Of a stretch of DNA of 13,194 bases, positions 1 through 7,434 are shown piece after piece. Made by a program: the position numbers and the translations under genes. How positions within the stretch are numbered: the first letter of the stretch is position 1; each line of letters opens with the position of its first letter. Under the pieces are notes generated by a model. The model was given only the letters and a program-made list of their open reading frames with translations. It made no database searches and was not told the DNA's origin. The DNA lies in NCBI GenBank assembly GCA_029265085.1, contig JAJUJY010000123.1:1-13194 (forward strand), read 5' to 3'. Source of the stretch: Chloroflexota bacterium (GTDB taxonomy: Bacteria; Chloroflexota; Anaerolineae; Anaerolineales; Anaerolineaceae).

Positions 1-3000
1 ATTGGAAATTGGTACTTTGACCTTCAGGCACCAATGCTACCAGGCGGTAGCGGGCAATTTCGCCAATTGCCAGCCGCGGCGGAGTGGAGGTGTTACTGGT
101 ATGCAATTCTGAGGTAGCCACCAGGTATTTCTGCACAGCCACCGAATTGACATTGATTACCGCTCCGTCTGTGGCGGTGTAATCATTCGCGGTGGTACCC
201 GGATCGGCGGTATTCCCCGTCCGTTCCGTCGAAATGGAATTGTAGGTCGATTGTGCCGTGGTAACGATACCCGGCAGGCTGGTCCAGGTAATTGCGGCAT
301 TATTGGTAATGGATGCACCCGGTGCCGCCCCGCCGCCAACGGCAGCCTGGAACGTGATCGTGCTGGTCTGTCCGCGCGGGAAAGACGCCCAGGATGCAGT
401 GATGGTCGAACCGGTAATCTCGAGTGTATCCGGAGCCAGCCCCGCTGAATTATTGAGCGTCCCATTCACATACGTCAAACCGGTTGGGATCGTATCCGTC
501 AGGGCAGCCTCGAAAGCATCCGCATCGCTGGCCGCTGCATGAGATACCACAATGGTGAAAGTCACTGTATCAAACGCATCCACAAAGAGCGGAGGGGCTG
601 GTACAACGGTTTTATCCAGCACAAGCTGCGGTTCAGCAACCAGGCGATTGGCCGCAGAAATACTGATGCTTTCTGGAGTCCCACCTACCGTCCAGTTCAA
701 TTCGGCTCCGTTATTCAAAGATACATCACGGTTATTGCCGGTTGAATTCAAGACCACTGCCCGGTACGTAAAGACAACAGCTTCGGTCAGGGCATCATCA
801 GTATCCGAATTTACCACTGTGCCCAAATCAAAAGTAAGCTTTCCGCCGTTGTTTTCCACCAATGGATTGGAACCGCCTGCCGTCCCGGCAGTACAATTGG
901 TGCAAACACCGGCGCCGTCAAAGGTCATCACTGAACTGGTCAGGGTCGTTGCAGGGGACTGCGTATTTTCACTGTCAATTGAAACAACTTTAACGCTCGT
1001 CAGGTCCACAAAGGCCAGCCCGCTGTCCAGCGTATCGACCAGGGTCACACTGTTTAACGTGCTTTCCGGTATCTTGACAATCACCTCATAGGTGATGATC
1101 TCACCCACAGCCACGTCCGGATCGCTGGTGTGTGCCTGGTTGGTATTCAAGATATTTTTTGAAACCATCTCCGGCGTAAGAACAAACACACTGGCATCAT
1201 CCGGCAGCGGATCATCCAAAAAGCCAGGACCGCCTTCACTGGAAGAGTAATTATCCAGATAGCCAGTATTGACAATTTCCTCTCCTGGCTGCGCGGAATT
1301 CTGGACCTGCAGATCATAGGTAATTACCAGTATATTTTTTCCGTTGGTTGCATCATGCACCTGGCATGCGCCAACCCCAGCATCCGGGCCATCTTCAATG
1401 CGGATACCAGAGAAGAAAAGGTCATCATCCGCTCCAGCAGCGCCGCCACCCAGACCAGAATATGAAAGGGCCGTGCCGTCTCCGCGGTACACTTGCAGGT
1501 TCAGCCCTTGCCCACCGGTCGGGATAGCGAAATTCGCAGGCAGGGTATCACTCAAGGTAACATCAAACGCGCCATTTGCGCTGTTTCCCTGGTTTTCCAC
1601 CAGGATAGCAAATTTCACCAGGTCGCCGCCGTCCACACCGAACAAATCCGCGTTAAATAAGTCAAATGCGCTGGCGGGATTATCCGGATTGCTGCTCAAT
1701 AAATTGGTGTATATCGTCCCGCTAAACGGCGAGCCAACCAGGCCGGGCTGGGCAAATTGCGTAAAGATCGTTTGGGCAGGAGAAAAGCTGATATCGCTCA
1801 TGGGCGCATGATTGGTTGATACAGCCGTTTTTGCGGAACGTAAATACGGCTCGCCAATCCGTACCTGGACGATTGAATTAAGCACCTGCGCTCCGGCATT
1901 GGTTGTTCCCTCAGTCACATTGGCCTGGTTTGTCAAAAACAGGCCATCAGCAAACGGATCATTCTCAACCGTCACCGAGAAGAGCAAATCCATAACAGAC
2001 GATGTATTGGAAACACTATCGTAGGCTGGGTATGTAATCGTAAATGAATTTGCTGCTCCATCCACCGACAGCACCGGTGTCACGACCGGATTCACTTCAT
2101 TCACCGGGGCTTCATTTAAGGAATGGTAGGTATCATCCGGCCCCAGGCAAATTTCCCCAGCGGGCGGCACATTATTAACCGGATAAAGTGTGCTGCATAA
2201 CTGGTTATTCAGCGTCGTAATTTCTGTTGACGAAAAGACCGGTAAGGGCAAAAAATCCTTGAAGGTTGTTGCTTCAAAATCGCTGGCAGGTTGGGTGTAG
2301 CGCAAACGATACGTCACCGAATCCCCCGGACTGATAAATTCCGGGATACTTGTGCTGCCATTCACCGCATAAACCGACTTTTGCAAACCACCAAAAGCAA
2401 TCGATAAGGATGCGCCGCTGTTATCTTGCGGACTGCTGCCAGTTGCAGTAAAGGGGAAGGCAGTTAAACCCAACACATCTCCCTGAATAATGACTGCATT
2501 GCCCAGCACATCACCATGATCCACACTGGGATCATTCGAATTTCCTGGCTGTAAATGCTCATCCGTAAATTGATCTTGGATCACGGTCTGGTAGGTCAAT
2601 GTTCCGGTAGTCGCGCCAACATTATAGGAATCACAATCTACCGGGTCATTCACTTGGGTTGGATCAACACAGCCGCCCGCCATCATTCCAGCCAGCGCAT
2701 TGGTAATCAACTCCTGTGAAAGATAAAACATCGCGGTCGTTTTGCCGTCATTGGCTGCCGGGTCATCCAGCTCACACTCCGGCCCTTGCGTCCCGGAGTA
2801 ATTGCAAGAAACTTCAACATTCGCATCTGCCATGCTGACCAGCGGCAAATCCAATGGATTGCCATTAATGGTCAGGCGGGGAGTGTATGCAGAGTTAAAC
2901 CGTTGGCCGTCTGAAATAACATCTTTAATAAAAACATCTTGAAAAGCAAAGAAATCAGAGACCTGGAATGACAGCGTATATTGAATCACATCGCCGGGGC

Positions 3001-4303
3001 TGTTACCGCTTGGTGAAAGATCTGAAATATTACTGGCGGATTTTTGCACCGCGATCGATTGGTTGGAATGCCCGGCGCAATCCAGGCAGGTTCCTGTCGT
3101 TGTGCTGGGCTCATCGGCTGGATCCAGCGGAGTCCAAGAACCGCTCACAGCGGCAGAATTAAGCGAATTGACAAATGAACCTGTGGCAGCATCCAAAATA
3201 ACGCTGCTCACAGCATCAACACGCGGGGTATAAAACGAAAAAGTCAGTACCGCATCCTGCGTCCCGGTTCCACCCGTCACGCTGGGGATGGTGACACTGA
3301 TCGCTCCGCCAGGGGTTGTTGTGGAGGGTAAAACTGTTTGCCCTGGATCAGCAGCCGGGCTGACCGAATCCAAACTAAAAAATTGAATATTGTCCGGCAG
3401 CGTATCGATAATAACCAGGTTCGTTACTGTTTGGCCGGCGGCAATATCCACAGAAACGACATACTGGCGTAGAAAATTGGGGCCGGTTGCAGTTTCACCT
3501 TCTGGACCGATATAACGCTTAGAAAGGATCAACAAAGACGGATTAATCGGAGCTGTTGTCCAGGTGCTGCTGTCGTACGCATCCGGGTTGGTGGGGATCG
3601 TCGCATCATAAGGCGGGCAGCAAAAGTCGTTGGTCGGCGTAGCACCAAATTGAAAACCAGCCTGTGCACGCAAATTTAATGGAGCGCTTAAATCGGCGAA
3701 GCTGCTCAATTGAGCCGAAATATTCACCACGGCATCCGGCTGGCCAGGAACAAACGAACCAAATGGCAGAATGATCGTAACCAAAACATCCCCGGGGGTT
3801 CCGCAAACTTCATGCGGCAGCGGCTGGGTTGGGTTGCCCGGTTGGCCGCCCGCTTGCACCGCCAAAGGATGAGGAACGCAGCCGTCCGCATCAAAAGTGA
3901 CCGTTTTAATCTGGCTGGCCGGGATCGCTGTGCCTAAATAACTGGCTCCGGTAAAGGTAATTCCATCCGTCCCATCCGAGCCGGTAGCAGGGAAAACCAG
4001 ATCAATAAATGGCCCGTAGCCTGTTGCATCACCAGCATTTTGAAAAGTAGCGGTAAATCCAAATGATTGCCCGATCATCACATCTGCGGGAGCGGACAAT
4101 AAAACGGCCGGGACAGGTGCATAAAGGGGACGCATTTCCTTGGAAGGGTCTGCAGGCATTGAAACTTCATCGAGAGGTATATTTGCCTGGACTGGGTTCG
4201 GAAGTTTCGAGCCAAAAAAGCCGCATATCAAGATCACAACAAACAAGACTCGTAGCACTTGAACAGCTCGAATGGATGTCCGAGAGGGCGCAAAGATATT
4301 CAT
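1..4303 (-). CDS. Giant secreted DUF11 / isopeptide-D2-type repeat surface protein (3' end beyond window)
   Basis: Reading the minus strand from the ATG at 4303 gives 1434 codons without a stop, open at the left edge. Residues 1-40 are a signal peptide: basic start, hydrophobic core (VLFVVILICGFF) and probable cleavage after PNPVQA. The rest is a string of beta-sandwich-like units, each with an early Lys strand (K262, K421, K642, K825, K1049, K1231, K1392), a G-D/E-xxx-Y/F-x-hydrophobic strand and a V/L-x-D-TLP-like turn (IIDTLPDNIQF, LSDTLPANF, LVDTLDSGLAF, LTDTIPTGL). These are hallmarks of DUF11 and fimbrial isopeptide D2 domains, found in cell-surface stalks, adhesins and S-layer-associated proteins. 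A looser N-terminal unit (66-104) precedes them, and the last unit is cut by the edge. The protein is acidic and has paired cysteines, including CLDC (406-409) and CTNC (1134-1137). GGAG lies 7 nt before the ATG, supporting the start. The anchoring mode is unknown because the C-terminus is missing. Confidence 0.9.
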   Translation of the reverse strand, partial: MNIFAPSRTSIRAVQVLRVLFVVILICGFFGSKLPNPVQANIPLDEVSMPADPSKEMRPLYAPVPAVLLSAPADVMIGQSFGFTATFQNAGDATGYGPFIDLVFPATGSDGTDGITFTGASYLGTAIPASQIKTVTFDADGCVPHPLAVQAGGQPGNPTQPLPHEVCGTPGDVLVTIILPFGSFVPGQPDAVVNISAQLSSFADLSAPLNLRAQAGFQFGATPTNDFCCPPYDATIPTNPDAYDSSTWTTAPINPSLLILSKRYIGPEGETATGPNFLRQYVVSVDIAAGQTVTNLVIIDTLPDNIQFFSLDSVSPAADPGQTVLPSTTTPGGAISVTIPSVTGGTGTQDAVLTFSFYTPRVDAVSSVILDAATGSFVNSLNSAAVSGSWTPLDPADEPSTTTGTCLDCAGHSNQSIAVQKSASNISDLSPSGNSPGDVIQYTLSFQVSDFFAFQDVFIKDVISDGQRFNSAYTPRLTINGNPLDLPLVSMADANVEVSCNYSGTQGPECELDDPAANDGKTTAMFYLSQELITNALAGMMAGGCVDPTQVNDPVDCDSYNVGATTGTLTYQTVIQDQFTDEHLQPGNSNDPSVDHGDVLGNAVIIQGDVLGLTAFPFTATGSSPQDNSGASLSIAFGGLQKSVYAVNGSTSIPEFISPGDSVTYRLRYTQPASDFEATTFKDFLPLPVFSSTEITTLNNQLCSTLYPVNNVPPAGEICLGPDDTYHSLNEAPVNEVNPVVTPVLSVDGAANSFTITYPAYDSVSNTSSVMDLLFSVTVENDPFADGLFLTNQANVTEGTTNAGAQVLNSIVQVRIGEPYLRSAKTAVSTNHAPMSDISFSPAQTIFTQFAQPGLVGSPFSGTIYTNLLSSNPDNPASAFDLFNADLFGVDGGDLVKFAILVENQGNSANGAFDVTLSDTLPANFAIPTGGQGLNLQVYRGDGTALSYSGLGGGAAGADDDLFFSGIRIEDGPDAGVGACQVHDATNGKNILVITYDLQVQNSAQPGEEIVNTGYLDNYSSSEGGPGFLDDPLPDDASVFVLTPEMVSKNILNTNQAHTSDPDVAVGEIITYEVIVKIPESTLNSVTLVDTLDSGLAFVDLTSVKVVSIDSENTQSPATTLTSSVMTFDGAGVCTNCTAGTAGGSNPLVENNGGKLTFDLGTVVNSDTDDALTEAVVFTYRAVVLNSTGNNRDVSLNNGAELNWTVGGTPESISISAANRLVAEPQLVLDKTVVPAPPLFVDAFDTVTFTIVVSHAAASDADAFEAALTDTIPTGLTYVNGTLNNSAGLAPDTLEITGSTITASWASFPRGQTSTITFQAAVGGGAAPGASITNNAAITWTSLPGIVTTAQSTYNSISTERTGNTADPGTTANDYTATDGAVINVNSVAVQKYLVATSELHTSNTSTPPRLAIGEIARYRLVALVPEGQSTNFQ

Positions 4304-4310
4304 TTGGAGG

Positions 4311-4314
4311 CTCC
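4311..4314 (-). promoter_or_regulatory. Ribosome binding site of the giant surface-protein gene
   Basis: On the minus strand GGAG sits 7 nt upstream of the ATG at 4303, which fixes the start. It forms one arm of a small dyad, GGAG-C-CTCC (4306-4314). Confidence 0.7.
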
Positions 4315-4330
4315 GCAAATAAGATAAGGG

Positions 4331-4350
4331 GAATTAATCCAGATTAATTC
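4331..4350. promoter_or_regulatory. Perfect 9-bp inverted repeat upstream of the giant surface-protein gene (candidate operator)
   Basis: GAATTAATC and GATTAATTC are exact reverse complements separated by the two bases CA. The dyad lies 28-47 bp before the start codon. It overlaps a possible minus-strand -10 box (TAGAAT, plus positions 4347-4352); no good -35 was found. The position suits a repressor or activator site, but the binding protein is unknown. Confidence 0.45.
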
Positions 4351-4388
4351 TACCGGAAAACCAAAATAATATTCGTTTTTGCTCCTTA

Positions 4389-4426
4389 CAAAAAAATAAC
4401 AACCTCGAATCATCTTCGAGGTTGTT
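4389..4426 (-). terminator. Rho-independent terminator of the serine protease gene
   Basis: A perfect 12-bp stem (4398-4409 with 4415-4426) closes a 5-nt loop. On the minus strand it is followed at once by A and seven T residues (4390-4397). It lies 33 bp after the protease stop and before the giant gene, so the two co-oriented genes are probably transcribed separately. Confidence 0.9.
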
Positions 4427-4458
4427 AGCTTTGCGAAAAAATTTTATTCCCAGCCGGT

Positions 4459-5256
4459 CTATTCCAGGAAGCTCAAAACCCATTCCTGAACTGCGGGTGT
4501 ATCAACCCGGTAACCAAAGGACGATCCTGCACAATTTTCGTTTAATACAAACGAATTGACAGCCACAATCTGGTGCTCTTTGGTGAAAATCGAACCACCG
4601 GAGTCACCAAAACAGGTACCGCCAGAACCAGTGCCCAGCCCAGGGCTGTTGGTCGTCTGCAAATTGAATCCATCTGTTAATGAGCTTTTCAGGTTTACAA
4701 GCTGCACCCAGGCCTTAAGCCGGACACGCAAAGCAGATAAATCCGGTTTGACCGATTGCAATCCATAACCGACCACCTCAAAATTGACATCCTGCAGACC
4801 CCGCTGCGTAGCCAGATTATCCAAATACCCTACCGGAGCCAGCGTTGGGAAGGAAGAAATTCCAGATACGGCTTCATCCAAAACCACAACCCCAGCATCC
4901 CCGGTATCCGGCAGGAACAATCCACCCTGCCAGCCTGGGTAAGCATAGGCGCGGCCGGCATAAGACATCCCGCCGCTGAACGGATAACCCGCCACAGCGC
5001 CAACGTTCTCGTCAAACCAAATCCGGGCTGGTCCATTTAATTCTGCGCAATGCCCTGCGGTCAAGACGACCGTAGGTGAAATCAATGTTCCGGTGCAGCG
5101 CCACTGCGGTATACCGTCTTCTGTATAGAATACAATTAATCCTACATAAGGATGCTCCCCATTGTCTGGCTGGCCAAATTTGACCGCCTGAACTGGAAAC
5201 GTGACAGCCAATATAGCTATAACAGCCACCAACACAACGAAAATCTTACGGCTCAT
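4459..5256 (-). CDS. Secreted chymotrypsin-fold (S1 family) serine protease
   Basis: The 265-aa product has a signal peptide (1-24, ending PVQA) and the complete S1 catalytic triad: H69 in LTAGHC, D120 in DTGDAGVVVLD and S219 in CFGDSGGS. C54/C70 and C215/C242 match two conserved disulfides of the family (chymotrypsin 42-58 and 191-220). The residue equivalent to the S1 specificity position 189 is G213 rather than Asp, so cleavage after Arg/Lys is not expected despite the usual 'trypsin-like' label. The mature N-terminus after signal cleavage (VKFG) aligns with the activating IVGG of chymotrypsin, leaving no propeptide. The start at 5256 is chosen because AGGAGG lies 7 nt upstream and the signal peptide follows directly; the in-frame ATG at 5286 lacks such a site. 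It has its own promoter and terminator. The substrate is unknown; the neighbouring exported surface protein is a candidate by proximity only. Confidence 0.93.
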   Translation of the reverse strand: MSRKIFVVLVAVIAILAVTFPVQAVKFGQPDNGEHPYVGLIVFYTEDGIPQWRCTGTLISPTVVLTAGHCAELNGPARIWFDENVGAVAGYPFSGGMSYAGRAYAYPGWQGGLFLPDTGDAGVVVLDEAVSGISSFPTLAPVGYLDNLATQRGLQDVNFEVVGYGLQSVKPDLSALRVRLKAWVQLVNLKSSLTDGFNLQTTNSPGLGTGSGGTCFGDSGGSIFTKEHQIVAVNSFVLNENCAGSSFGYRVDTPAVQEWVLSFLE

Positions 5257-5320
5257 CAATATTCCTCCTGTTGGAAACATCAGCAAGTCCTCACCACCTG
5301 CCGTTTAGAGATACTATTTG

Positions 5321-5351
5321 ATTATACAACTATTAATACCTTATTTGTCAA
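5321..5351 (-). promoter_or_regulatory. Promoter of the serine protease gene
   Basis: On the minus strand a perfect TTGACA (plus 5346-5351) and a perfect TATAAT (plus 5321-5326) are separated by 19 bp, slightly longer than the optimal 17. The predicted leader to the ATG at 5256 is about 55-60 nt. Confidence 0.65.
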
Positions 5352-5418
5352 CTTTAATTATTTGAATATCTTGCCCCTCCGCTTGCAGATAAAAATCCCA
5401 TTCCATCGAAATTTCTCC

Positions 5419-5424
5419 TATAAT
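5419..5424 (+). promoter_or_regulatory. -10 element for the five-gene plus-strand operon
   Basis: A perfect TATAAT lies 53 bp before the GNAT start codon. No convincing -35 hexamer stands 16-18 bp upstream, which suggests an activator-dependent or weak promoter. Confidence 0.5.
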
Positions 5425-5462
5425 GAAGAATGTATTGATCGTCAAAATGTCCATATCAGAGA

Positions 5463-5475
5463 GGAACCAGGTTCC
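5463..5475. promoter_or_regulatory. GGAACC-A-GGTTCC dyad over the GNAT ribosome binding region
   Basis: Two perfect 6-bp arms around a single A end 2 bp before the ATG at 5478. They cover the only purine-rich stretches (GAGAGG and CAGG) able to act as the Shine-Dalgarno sequence. The loop is too short for an RNA hairpin with full pairing, so a DNA operator or a partly opened stem is more likely. Confidence 0.35.
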
Positions 5476-5477
5476 CC

Positions 5478-6449
5478 ATGCACACCCTCGAAGATTTTCA
5501 AATCCGGCCTTTTTCCCTCACCAAAGATTTTTCTAATCTGCTGGCATTCCTCCGCACCACAGCGGATTTTGACGCAAACGGACGCAGAATCGATGAAGAT
5601 GCCCAGAAACGTTCTCTGGAATTACCAGGCCACCAGCCGGAATTCGATCGCTGGGTCATTTATTCAACAGGCGAGTCCGCTCAAATGGTTGGACACGGCA
5701 TGCTGTGGGTTAATCCGGCTGATCCAGAACACCGGACAGCTGAATTATCCATCATGGTGCACCCGCAATTCCGCCGCCAGGGGTTGGGCAGCCAACTGGT
5801 TTCCCGCTTGCTGGCACGAGCACAAGAATTGAATGCGGAAAGCGCCGTGAGCTACGCCTGGGGCACCGAGCCTGCTCCGTTTGCATTTGCCGCAAAACAC
5901 AACTTTGATCCAACTGGGGTATACTGTAAATTACGCGCTGATGGAAATGTACCACCGCCGAATGTAGATCTCCCCGCAGGGTTTAGCATTCGCAGCTATG
6001 CCGAAGTGCAAGATCTTTCCGCGGCAGCGCATGCCATGCATGCCAGCTACCTGGGTCAATGGGCACACACCCCGGTGAGTAATGAGCAGATGGCCGAGTT
6101 TTTAACGCGCTTTGACGCAGACGGTTTACTTTTACTTTTTGCCCCCGATAGAAAAGTAGCCGGAATTTCCAGAGTAGAATGCAGTAAAAAGAACAGCACT
6201 GAAAACGGCAGACCCACCGGCTTTATTGATAGCCCGGGTGTACTTGCCGAATACCGCTCCCCAGCTCTATACCTTTCTTTACTCAAAGCAGGTATTCTCT
6301 GGCTGCAAACCCGCGGGCAAGAGTTAATCGAGATCGAATCCTGGGGAGAACCAGACGAGCGCCTAAATGCATATCGCCAACTTGGATTTACAGAGGTGGT
6401 ACACATCACAGAATTCCACAAAAATTTGAATTCATCGTCCAATTACTGA
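5478..6449 (+). CDS. Tandem GNAT-family N-acetyltransferase (MshD-like two-domain layout)
   Basis: The 323-aa cytosolic protein holds two GNAT folds in tandem. The N-terminal domain (about 8-155) has an intact acetyl-CoA-binding motif A, LSIMVHPQFRRQGLGSQL, with the R99-xx-G102-x-G104 pyrophosphate loop. The C-terminal domain (about 168-315) keeps the fold pattern and the final beta-strand signature (NAYRQLGFTEV, 297-307), but its motif A reads VLAEYRSPALYLSLL (255-269) and lacks the R-xx-G-x-G loop. The two-domain layout resembles mycothiol synthase and many uncharacterised bacterial acetyltransferases. The substrate cannot be inferred. It is the first gene of the plus-strand operon; the methyltransferase starts 24 bp beyond its stop. 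The Shine-Dalgarno signal is poor and overlaps a dyad. Confidence 0.85.
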   Translation: MHTLEDFQIRPFSLTKDFSNLLAFLRTTADFDANGRRIDEDAQKRSLELPGHQPEFDRWVIYSTGESAQMVGHGMLWVNPADPEHRTAELSIMVHPQFRRQGLGSQLVSRLLARAQELNAESAVSYAWGTEPAPFAFAAKHNFDPTGVYCKLRADGNVPPPNVDLPAGFSIRSYAEVQDLSAAAHAMHASYLGQWAHTPVSNEQMAEFLTRFDADGLLLLFAPDRKVAGISRVECSKKNSTENGRPTGFIDSPGVLAEYRSPALYLSLLKAGILWLQTRGQELIEIESWGEPDERLNAYRQLGFTEVVHITEFHKNLNSSSNY

Positions 6450-6472
6450 AAGGAACGGTCTTAGGCCAGGAA

Positions 6473-7096
6473 ATGAATAATTGGAATGAAATTTTTGCCG
6501 CACAAGGCAAAGTGTTTAACGAACCGCACGCGGATATGCCGGGGTTTGCAGACCGGCTAACGCAAATCCAGGCAAACCGGGTCTTAGACCTGGGCTGCGG
6601 CTCAGGACGCCACCTGATTTACCTGCTAAAACGCGGATTTGAAATGTATGGTTTTGACCAATCACCAAATGGATTGGCACTCACCCGCGAATGGCTGTTG
6701 CAAGAAAACCTGAGCGCCGATTTGCGCCAGGGGAGTTTTTATGACCCGCTGCCCTATCCCGCTGCGTTCTTTGACGGCATCCTCTCGACTCAGGCAATCC
6801 ACCACGCGCGGATAGCAGATATTCGCCGGGCAGCCCAGGAAATAGCACGTATCACCCGGCCTGGCGGGCTGCTTTTCCTGGTAGTTCCAAGCAAAAACCC
6901 CAAATTTGATCCGAACAAGATTAAGCAAATTGAACCAGACACTTTTATCCCATTGGATGGGGATGAAGCCGGACTGCCACACCACCTGTTCAACCCACAA
7001 AGTCTTGCAGAAACCTTTGCAGGTTTTGAAGCAATCGACCTCCATCCGGATCACCGCAGCCACCACGTGTTTACCGCACGGCGAAAGGAATCATGA
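6473..7096 (+). CDS. Class I SAM-dependent methyltransferase (Methyltransf_11-like)
   Basis: The 207-aa protein has the Rossmann-fold methyltransferase motifs in order: motif I VLDLGCGSG (37-45) binding SAM, the acidic end of beta 2 (D62 in YGFDQS) contacting the ribose, the FDGILSTQAIHH strand (100-111), and a post-motif ITRPGGLLFLVVP (127-139). Size and spacing match small-molecule or tRNA/protein methyltransferases of the broad Methyltransf_11/25 group; the acceptor substrate is not evident. The start at 6473 follows AGG (6463-6465) by 7 nt. Its stop overlaps the start of the ATL gene by 4 bp (ATGA), so translation of the two is probably coupled. Confidence 0.85.
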   Translation: MNNWNEIFAAQGKVFNEPHADMPGFADRLTQIQANRVLDLGCGSGRHLIYLLKRGFEMYGFDQSPNGLALTREWLLQENLSADLRQGSFYDPLPYPAAFFDGILSTQAIHHARIADIRRAAQEIARITRPGGLLFLVVPSKNPKFDPNKIKQIEPDTFIPLDGDEAGLPHHLFNPQSLAETFAGFEAIDLHPDHRSHHVFTARRKES

Positions 7097-7428
7097 GCGC
7101 AAAAATCCAACCCAAACAGCAGCCCAATTACCGAGAACGTGTCTATGCGGTGGTCCGAAAGATACCGTATGGAAAAGTCGCCACCTATGGGCAGGTTGCG
7201 CGGATGGCTGGCGCAGGGATTACTGCCCGGATGGTAGGGTATGCGTTGGCAGCCCTCTCGGATGAAAAGGATGTTCCCTGGCAGCGAGTGATTAATCACC
7301 AGGGAAAAATTAGCCCGCACGGGTATGGATTTGGCAGTGCCATGCAGGAAACGATTCTCCGTGAGGAAGGGGTACAATTTAGTCCTGAAGGCGTGATTGA
7401 TTTTAACCAGTTCGGCTGGCAGGGATAA
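7093..7428 (+). CDS. Alkyltransferase-like protein (ATL), DNA alkylation-lesion sensor
   Basis: The 111-aa protein is the C-terminal DNA-binding domain of the O6-alkylguanine-DNA alkyltransferase (MGMT/Ogt) family. The motif that in active enzymes reads PCHRV is here VPWQRV (62-66): Trp63 replaces the alkyl-accepting Cys, as in E. coli and S. pombe ATL proteins. Y32 in VATYGQVA and the nucleotide-flipping arginine finger R46 in ITARMVGYAL are kept. Such proteins bind O6-alkylguanine without repairing it and hand lesions to nucleotide excision repair. It overlaps the methyltransferase stop by 4 bp, and the YihY gene starts 7 bp beyond its stop. The length is normal for stand-alone ATLs. The family call is firm; that it acts through UvrA in this organism is inference. 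Confidence 0.92.
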   Translation: MSAKIQPKQQPNYRERVYAVVRKIPYGKVATYGQVARMAGAGITARMVGYALAALSDEKDVPWQRVINHQGKISPHGYGFGSAMQETILREEGVQFSPEGVIDFNQFGWQG

Positions 7429-7434
7429 TCCGAA

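Noticed and set aside
552..1091. 179-codon open frame on the plus strand
   Set aside because: It is antisense to the giant surface-protein gene, with Ser/Thr/Val-rich composition arising from the opposite strand's codons; no family pattern and no ribosome binding site.
1344..1811. 155-codon plus-strand open frame
   Set aside because: Antisense shadow of the same giant gene; no recognisable motif.
1..4303. CRISPR array or short tandem DNA repeats suggested by the repetitive protein
   Set aside because: The repetition is at the protein-fold level only; units differ in length and DNA sequence and there are no regular identical repeats with spacers.
4398..4426. Reading the protease terminator hairpin as bidirectional
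   Set aside because: On the plus strand no T-run follows the stem directly, and no plus-strand gene ends there.
5257..5286. Earlier ATG at 5286 as the protease start
   Set aside because: It adds ten residues before a canonical signal peptide and lacks a Shine-Dalgarno sequence, whereas AGGAGG stands 7 nt before the ATG at 5256.
5152..5832. 226-codon plus-strand open frame across the divergent promoter region
   Set aside because: It overlaps the protease start, both promoters and the well-supported GNAT gene in another frame, and shows no domain.
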